DNA of 64,000 nucleotides from Nageia nagi (Eukaryota; Pinophyta): the NCBI GenBank assembly GCA_050084985.1, contig JBITNC010000001.1, positions 134,044,001 to 134,108,000 of the forward strand, in the 5' to 3' direction. Under the pieces are notes generated by a model, which saw only the letters and a list, made by a program, of their open reading frames with translations, did no database searches and was not told where the DNA came from. Position numbers and translations under genes: made by a program. Positions 56,839-64,000 of the stretch are shown in pieces (the first letter of the stretch is position 1; each line of letters opens with the position of its first letter).

Positions 56839-58142
56839 ATAAGTACTTTTGATAATTATAAGGGAACCCTCATGTAATTAAATATATCATACATGGCAAT
56901 GTATAATTAGGGTTACCCAAATCCATTATGGATTAATTTCACCATGTAACCCTTTGAGGTATGAATGATGTCATAGATTTTGGAAAATGAATGTAAATAA
57001 ATCTAGAAGATAACCTAGTATCCTTAAGATTTTATTATTATAATGCAGAAACAAGTTTGATCTATTCCAATCTATGTTATGCTATTAAATACATACATGA
57101 TGATTTGTATGACTACCAACGATATTTGGGAATTAATTAAGCAATGTGACTAGATTCTAAAATGCTCATATAAGTACTTGATAATAAATAGTAGATATTG
57201 CATGCATCTCCTAACCAAATATGATCTTGATAAACTATGGAAATGTATTGTGAAACATGGATGTGTTGGAAATTAAATTGGAAACCCTCTTATGCTATTC
57301 AATATAGAGTAAGAGAAAGGAAATATGAATCAGCTCATTACAAAAGTGATGATGTCATACTCAAATAAGGACATGAGTTCTTAAGGGATAAAAAGGGAAA
57401 ACATTGATGAAACATCGATGCTATGAAAATACACATCTATAAAAGATTTGATTGACAAAGGTTTGGGTTTAATTAGAATGATATTTATTAGGGTGTTTAG
57501 GTGACTTTACAAGGAAACCTAATCAAGATGCTAAAACCCTAGTAGACAAATAAAATGGTAATGTACACCTCAAACCTACATTAAAGTTGATCAATGTAGT
57601 ATACAAACAAATAAGTTAAATAAATGAATTGAATGATGATAGATACTCCTATGCAAAATATGACTTAGTCAAACCATCATTATCATAACTTCACTAAATG
57701 ACATGCAAAAAAGAATATTCCTTGAGTATAATACACTCTATTCTACATTTCCTTGATAGAAGTAGTTGACTTTAGTGATCAATCGAAGCTTGTTATTAGT
57801 TTTTAGCATGTGAAGTTCTTTTAAAGTAGTATTACATGCACCACACCATGCATATGGGATAATTATAGTGAAGTATTGTTGAATATTCTTTAGTGACTTC
57901 ATGAACAAGTTTGTTTTGAAACTTCTTGAGCACTTTTGATGCATTTATTCTTTTGTTTGTTAAATACAATTATTAGTGAGAAATGTGGTTTATTTGCAAT
58001 CAATAAGAATAGAGGAAAATCCTAATGCTTGATGCAAGCATACGAACTAGAAAATCGAATAATTGATTTGAGATCAATTATTTATAGAAATGTTGGATAG
58101 GGGATAGTCTTCTTATCTAAAATTTTATTAAACTATACAAAT
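56839..58142. other. No recognisable gene
   Basis: AT-rich and stop-dense in all frames. No repeat or family motif was noticed. It lies between the Tat-like element and the next LTR. Confidence 0.5.
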
Positions 58143-60538
58143 TGTAGATACCTAAAAATCGTTCACTTTTCTACCTTAGGTGATTTGTGATAGTATGACC
58201 TATCTTGTAATTCATCATGATCTCATGAGCCCTTCATCTCATTCCAACCCCATTCATGTGGTTGATTTTGGTAACTTGAGCCTTTGTTACCAACCTTTTG
58301 ACTTTATACGCTAACCAAACCATCGGTGAGGGGACCGATTGATCGGTTTGGCTAAAACCCTAATCAGCCCACTGACTAAACCTATATATAAGTCAATTCA
58401 AAATTAGAGTTCTCTCTCCTTCCACTCACTTTTGTAATAGAAAACTTGTGACTTCTTGATGTCCATGCGCACTTGGGAATGTTCATTCGAGCTTTTAGCC
58501 AATATTCTCTCACTTGCAGCTATACCCATCACTTCCAAAGGAATAAAGAGGGGATTCGTGTCCTCTTCTTGCAAGGGAACCTTGGGTAACACATTCTTAG
58601 TCTTTGTTTTATGGTTCTAATGATTGTTTTGAGTGTTTTTGTAGGATCTTGAGGAGACATTAAAAAGAGGTTCAATCATATATCCTTTTTCTATTATCAT
58701 TGTTGTTTTAGTGCATGGTTTCATACTAGTTATTTTAGGCTGGTCCATTATGGATTTAGGCTAGAATAGTTTAGTTTAATTTTACTTTAGTTAATCTATT
58801 TTAATCCTAATCTAGCTTGCATTATAGGCATTATTATATTTTATATTTCCTTATTGATTCAAAGTGGGAAGCTTACAAGCCCATTAGCTATATTTGCATA
58901 GTCCTAGGGTCTTAAGGACCTAGGACTTATAAGCCTCCCCTTTTTGTCTTATTGGTATGTTATTTGAGGTTGTGGGTATTGCACTAAGAAAAGGAAAAGT
59001 TTCTAGACCCTATCACCCTCCATTTTGTTTATTATCACTAATCTAACCATAGTGCAAAGTAGGTCCTTCTTAGAGGGGAGAGATCACAAGTGTGGGGTCT
59101 CCCTTTGGACCCCTTTTTGGAGGTTTACAAATTTGTGATCATGATGGAACCTCCCTTGATCCAAGATTTTGAAAATTATAGGGGGATTTTGCATCCCTTT
59201 CTCCTTATTTTATTTGTTATCTTTGACCCCTTCTTCCAGTGTTTTTGGCTATCTCTATGTTCTAGCATGGTATGATTTTTTTAGGGAACATTCTTGACCC
59301 ATATTGGATGAAACTCTAAAAATTTTGAAGTACAAAAGTAAATAGAGGGGTAGCTAATTCCATGTAGATTGGTTTGCAAAGTTTGATCAGTATCTAGCAA
59401 AGTAGTTAAGGTTTGGATGCTTGAATTGTTAGCTAATTTCTATCCAATTGGCTTCTCTTTTCCAGCTAGTTTGGTTTATATTGGTTAGTCATTTACAATT
59501 TTGAGCTAGATTTTCTTATTTTTTACAAGTGTCATAGATTTTCAACCCTATAATTAGGTGGTAGTAGTCCTCTATTAGCATTTGAATTCTTAGGTTGTAC
59601 ATTTAATACTTAATTTATGTATTTTTAAGGTTAAATTTTCAAATTCTTTAGGTACCACTATGACTGGCTAGCCAACTGATTGATCAATCCATTGGTTGGT
59701 ATTGCTATCCAATTTATAGCACATTGGTTAGGATCAGAGTGTGTATCATAGGTATTCCATGTATCAAGAGCTTGGAGTGAGAACACCCAAGGCCAATACC
59801 CCCCTTTTGTCATGCTTTAGGTTAGGATTTGTATGCTAAGTGCATTTTAGGATTGCTATCTTATTTCATTTTGCTTTTATTTTTCTAAAGAAAATAAAAA
59901 GAATGAAAAAAACTATTTTATTTTTTTCTCCTACTTGTATTAGTGAAATCAAAATTATCATTGGGTGGGAGTGCTTTTATTTTTGAAATTATTTTTCATT
60001 TTGAAAAGGAAAAGGAAAATATTGAAAGGGTTTAGTTGCATTTTTCACACATTTAGTTGCATTCCATATTTGCTTTATTGTACTTGCATTTAAAGTCCTC
60101 GCAAGCCTAGGGAGTATCTAGGGTATGTGGACTTCATCACCACAACCTAACCCATACTTGTATTTCATCACCAAGGTGGGTGCCCCCCTCTATTTGGTGA
60201 GCAGTCAATAAAGGCACTTGATTACACTTGTAAAGTGATCTACACCACTAGAGATTGATCCTTACCTAAAAACACTTGACAAGATTCATATTTAGGAAAA
60301 TTAATAATATTTGGAATTTACAAGTTGTTTAAAAAAATTCATCTCATTAAAAAGATAATCTTCCTAATTGGATAAGAAGCTAATAGATAAGATAATGACT
60401 ATTTCTATCTTTCACACTATTGCTATCTTACATATAGGTAGGATGTCTTGAGAGATCACATTAGGGTTGTGTGCCTTAATTTTGCATCCATTAAGAAGAT
60501 CATAACAAATTCTTAGGCTTTGTGTTTCTTTTCTTTCA
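58143..60538 (+). repeat. Probable 5' LTR of Athila/Tat-type Ty3/gypsy element
   Basis: The right end is set by a primer site six bases later (60545). The start TGTAGATACCTAAAAATCG at 58143 has the form usual for long plant Ty3/gypsy LTRs. Inside, TATATATAAG at 58383-58392 is a promoter candidate, preceded by paired phrases CCGATTGATCGGTTTGGC. No second LTR is in the window, so the length of 2.4 kb is provisional. Confidence 0.5.
58383..58392 (+). promoter_or_regulatory. TATA box in the LTR at 58143
   Basis: TATATATAAG, followed about 40 bases later by TCTCTCTCCTTCC, a pyrimidine-rich stretch common near plant transcription starts. Confidence 0.5.
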
Positions 60539-60544
60539 CTTATG

Positions 60545-60559
60545 TGGCACCATTGGGAT
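60545..60559 (+). promoter_or_regulatory. Primer-binding site, tRNA-Asp-like
   Basis: TGGCACCATTGGGAT resembles the TGGCGCCGTTGCCGGGGA site of Athila-type elements, with CpG positions changed to CA. Confidence 0.6.
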
Positions 60560-60610
60560 GTTTTTCTTTATGCCACTTTATTTTTTCAAGTCTTTATTTA
60601 TGTCCCTAAT

Positions 60611-62899
60611 ATGGAAGGTAAATCACATAATACAATTGAAACTAGAGCATAATTTAAAGCTAGACAAACTATATCTTCACAATCAAATCCACCTTCTCAA
60701 CCACATTCACCTCACATATTTCAACCATTTTCACTTCATATGTCCCAACCTTCCCATATCCCACCTTCTTCACCTAGACATGTTTCCATTCCATCCCATG
60801 AAGAGGATCCATAATTTCATAAAGACTTGCAAGCAAGTTTACATAAGAATCCCTTGTATGGTGATGCTAGGTCTTCGCACCATGTGGAAGCTATTCATGA
60901 TGACCCTCCCATCAAGGAATAACTCTTTTTGAGTGATCCTCATATCCAAGACCTTTTTCATCAGTTTAGGGCCAAACATCCTTTAGGTTTTAGGCCTCCA
61001 TGTCCTTGTGTTTCTAACACAGAAAGCCAACCTTTTACCATTCCACCACCTCCTTTGGAAGAAGACATAGGGGTGTCTCAACCTTTTCCTCCTCCTTTCT
61101 TAACCCATGTTTTCACTATGGCAAATTCACTCCATAACCCAAACATGTCTACACTTCCTGATCCTTACAGTATCATTTACCATTATGATCATGCCTATGG
61201 CAACCCTCCATCATCCAACATGCCATCATCTTCCATTAAAGCTTTGCTTTATGATCTACTTGATTCTCCTGCTACCAGTTTATAGATAATGAAGACCCAT
61301 AAGCTTTTCTTCCAAGATGAGATGGAAAGAAGAATTTGATCCACTTTTGTTCCTCATCCTTAGCCTCCTAGTTGCTAAGCTCAACAAGTTTCATTAGCCT
61401 TTCCTCAAGCTCCATTAATCTGTCATATGGATCTTTTGGTCCAATATTCACAGCCATAAATTGAAACCCCCACTTTAAGACCATCAAGCACTCCTTAGCA
61501 TGATGATGAGGAGAAAGCTTAAATGTTTGAAGAGTAACATAGGCTTCAAAAAGTTGAATGATTTACACAATTTATGGGCACCCATCAAGAGTACGAGGTA
61601 AGTATTAATCCATAAGTTTTGAGTATTGTAACTCCTTCTCAAGTTGCTATGGTTGCCTAACCTTATTTATCTTATTAATAAGAGCCCATAAACCCTAGAA
61701 ACTTGATTAATTCCAATCCTTAAGAGATCATCCCATCATATGTGCCACCCAAAGTTTTCCAACTTAGGGTGCACATTAATGTTGTGTCTCAAGATACTTC
61801 TTATCAAGTTGTCATGCCTGCATATGTTACTTCTCAAAATCCTAATTATATGCAAGCATATGTTGGTCCTAAAACTAAGGAGATTAATTCTACATAAAAG
61901 TACATCCAATCCTTTCAACAAGTTCAAGATCTCTTGGAAAACCTCAATTTTAGCCTCAAGAAGGTGTGCATAACCAAGTGGAACAAGGGTTTGTAGTCCA
62001 AACCCACCATACCCAGCAAGTGAATGTTACCTCAACCTAACCCATCTATAAACCTTAAGGGCAACAACAAGAAACTAATTCTCATTAGGCTCTAAGCTAT
62101 CAAGTTTTTGGGTCCTTTCCTCCAGCTACTCCTCATGATGAAATTCTCAAGAAGTTACAAGAGATGGAGTAAAGGTTAAATAATCAAGGCAAGTTCAAGT
62201 TTTCTTATAGATCTATTTGTAATGAACCAATCCATTGATGTGTTCTTATAAAGGTCTTTCGTTACAAGTTTAAAATTCTAAATATGGATAAGTTTAAAGG
62301 GAAATAAGATCCTAGGGAGCATATAAGGCACTTTAAGTATTTATGTTATATCATAGCTAATGATGACATTCTCATGTTGAGGACATTTCCTATGACTTTG
62401 GCAGGTCAAGCCTTGGATTGGTATAATAACTTGCCACAACATAGCATCTTCTCTTTTGAATAGTTGGCTAACCATTTCTTTGATCACTTTGGGATAAACA
62501 TAAGAAAGAGAGGCTCCATTACATATTTGAGTAAGTTATCCCAATTTGATGATGAATCTATATTAGATTATGTTTCCCATTGGAGATTGATTGTAACTGA
62601 CATGCCCTATGGCTTTCACCAAGAGGAGTTGGTCAAGCTATTCTCTAGGAGTTGTAATAAATACATCTCCTCCATCTTGCAAATTCAAAGGAACTTACCT
62701 TTGAATATGCTTTGGCTCAAGAAAAAATCTTTGAAGAAGTGAAAATTCAAGAGGGAGAAATAAAGCTCAAAAACAAGGATAATAACAATGCTCAAAAGGC
62801 TCATAATAATGGTGGCAATCCTAATACAACCCCATCTAGGCTACAAGTAAATCAAGTTAAATATGCGATTAACCAAGTGCAACCAATTCTCCAATTAGC
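60611..62899 (+). pseudogene. Gag of Athila/Tat-type element, cut by copia
   Basis: The reading starts at ATG 60611 (MEGKSHNTIETRA). A Pro/Ser/His-rich N-terminal half (60660-61290) holds open blocks 'CPCVSNTESQPFTIPPPPLE' and 'PPSSNMPSSSIKALLYDLL'. The gag core lies at 62280-62740: 'REHIRHFKYLCYII', 'DILMLRTFPMTLAGQALDWY', 'LANHFFDHFGINIRKRGSIT' and 'DYVSHWRLIVTDMPYGFHQE'. Gag builds the particle. It ends with 'NQVQPILQLAPP' where a copia LTR has inserted at 62907, so protease and pol would lie beyond the window. Most stops are at Gln codons. Confidence 0.8.
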
Positions 62900-62906
62900 T
62901 CCTCCT

Positions 62907-63361
62907 TGAAGAAATTAACCCTTCGAGATTTAGTTTCTAGTTTACCAAGGTCTCAAGAAGGCACATACAATATCAACACATATCTCAATAACATAAGATA
63001 ATCTCATAAATAAGATAAGATATAAAGTGGTTCCTCCCTCCTTGGGACTACATCCATTAACTAAGATCTTCTTATTTTCAAGGACCTCTCTTATAGAATC
63101 TCTCCTCTCTCTCCAAACACTAAGTTTAGTTTTACAATTATTTTTATTACAATGAGAGGAGCGGTACCTCTCTATTTATAAGAATAAACCCACCCTTTAC
63201 TCTCCCTTTAGCCCAAGGGTAAGGTTAAAAGTGTTTTTATATTTAATCCTCTTTTTATTTTTATCTCTTTAATGCTTTAAGGTATCTAAAGATATTTTAA
63301 CAATTAAGTGAATTTACATTAAAGAGAAATATTATACAAAATTGCATTATAAATTCTAACA
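62907..63361 (-). repeat. 3' LTR of the right-edge copia element
   Basis: On the minus strand it starts TGTTAGAATTTATAATG and ends TTCTTCA. It shares the CTCCCTCCTTGGGA block and a TATAAATAG box (63172-63180 on the minus strand) with the other copia LTRs. It is closest by eye to the solo LTR at 28257 and the nested remnant at 22062. Confidence 0.9.
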
Positions 63362-64000
63362 TTCCCCCTTAATGTAATATTGGAATAAAGCATAGAGAAA
63401 GAAGAGAGAAAGTAAAAGAGAGAGTTCTCCTCCAAAGAGATACAAGCAAATATGAGAACTTTTTACATCATTGAGAAATAAGTAAGATCTTAGTTTTAGA
63501 TTTATTACAATACCATTTGACAAAAATGGTTTATAATACAATCATAACCATAACTAGTTTCACTGTAAGTATAGTTGATTAGCACTAAGTTGACATGTAA
63601 GCCTCCAAGAGCTATAGTAAGTAATTTGAATTCTTAATATGAAACTTGCAAGATATAAGAAGCTTATAAATAAGACCAGTTAGATGTATTATATAAACAT
63701 TCATATCAATCACAAGATAAATGAACTGAGTAATCCCATCCATAAACTAATCAATGATGCACTACAAATCATCACAAAGATGCCAAAATAATACTTATAG
63801 TTATATGCTATACATTAGAAACATGTGTTGATCAATCAATTAAAAAAAGCATATGTATATATCAACTACTCGCATATGGATAACCAAATAGTGCCAACTT
63901 ACACATACTAATTCCTCACATAGTGATAACAGAAACCAAAATTGTACCATGAGTTCCTCACATAGAGCAAACTAACCACAAAGGTGTACATTTACATCAA
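62907..64000 (-). mobile_element. Copia element entering from the right edge
   Basis: A minus-strand copia element of the same group as the one at 3558. Its 3' LTR covers 62907-63361 (455 bp, starting TGAAGAAATTAACCC and ending TTCTAACA), followed by the polypurine tract and 3' internal region. A repeat unit like the 4536-4920 array shows at 63945-63985 (CCTCACATAGAGCAAACTAA). The rest runs past the window end. The five bases before the LTR are CTCCT and should reappear after its other LTR. Confidence 0.88.

Noticed and set aside
60522-60932. 136-codon plus-strand frame as a separate His-rich protein
   Set aside because: It is an alternative frame over the gag N terminus; the gag reading starting at 60611 joins with the downstream gag core.
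1142-64000. Reassigned stop codon (TAG or TAA read as Gln), since many frames become open if stops are read through
   Set aside because: Stops also fall at Trp and Arg positions, frameshifts are common, and the younger copia pol has few stops. Decay by cytosine deamination explains this better than an altered code.

Overview
The window looks like intergenic, transposon-packed DNA from a plant with a large, AT-rich nuclear genome. A gymnosperm (conifer-like) genome would fit: many old nested LTR elements, long decayed open frames, and no intact host gene. That placement is an inference. The plant assignment itself rests on Ty1/copia with an initiator-Met primer site, a chromodomain Ty3/gypsy element, Tat-like and Athila-like Ty3/gypsy elements, a plant-type LINE with a DUF4283/CCHC ORF1, PPR-motif scraps and a plant-mobile-domain (PMD) remnant.

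Layout. 1-3240: uncharacterised start, then a decayed PMD gene (+). 3240-15600: a minus-strand Ty3/gypsy gag fragment (gypsy-A) split by a complete Ty1/copia element (3558-12767, minus strand, 494-bp LTRs, CCTAT duplications) whose long leader carries PPR scraps and a SINE-like piece. 15600-27360: a LINE (+) split by a chromovirus (19194-26603, AGCTA duplications), which is itself split by a deleted copia element (21783-23275, TAATC duplications). 27357-28260: a tandem duplication and an acidic minus-strand frame. 28257-28730: a solo copia LTR (CATAG duplications). 29890-42650: a minus-strand Ty3/gypsy element (gypsy-B) split by a large hAT-type DNA transposon region (about 32446-41061) that holds a hAT transposase (+) and a multi-exon unrecognised gene (-), with four clusters of GATCATC-type repeats. 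42780-43440: a degenerate minisatellite. 44104-56838: a 12.7-kb Tat-like Ty3/gypsy element (+) with an archaeal-type RNase H before RT and a roughly 3.5-kb extra coding region after integrase. 58143-62906: LTR and gag of an Athila/Tat-type element (+), cut by another copia element (62907 to beyond the window end, minus strand).

Almost every coding stretch is decayed. The in-frame stops sit mostly at codons one C-to-T or G-to-A step from Gln, Trp or Arg, as expected from long-term cytosine methylation. The copia element at 3558-12767 is the youngest complete insertion (about 7 differences between its LTRs by eye).

The least explained items are the spliced minus-strand gene inside the hAT region, the extra region of the Tat-like element with its pre-RT RNase H, and the arrays of TGATGTCA/TGACATCA octamers in that element's LTR. 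All similarity statements are from reading translations by eye; no search was run.
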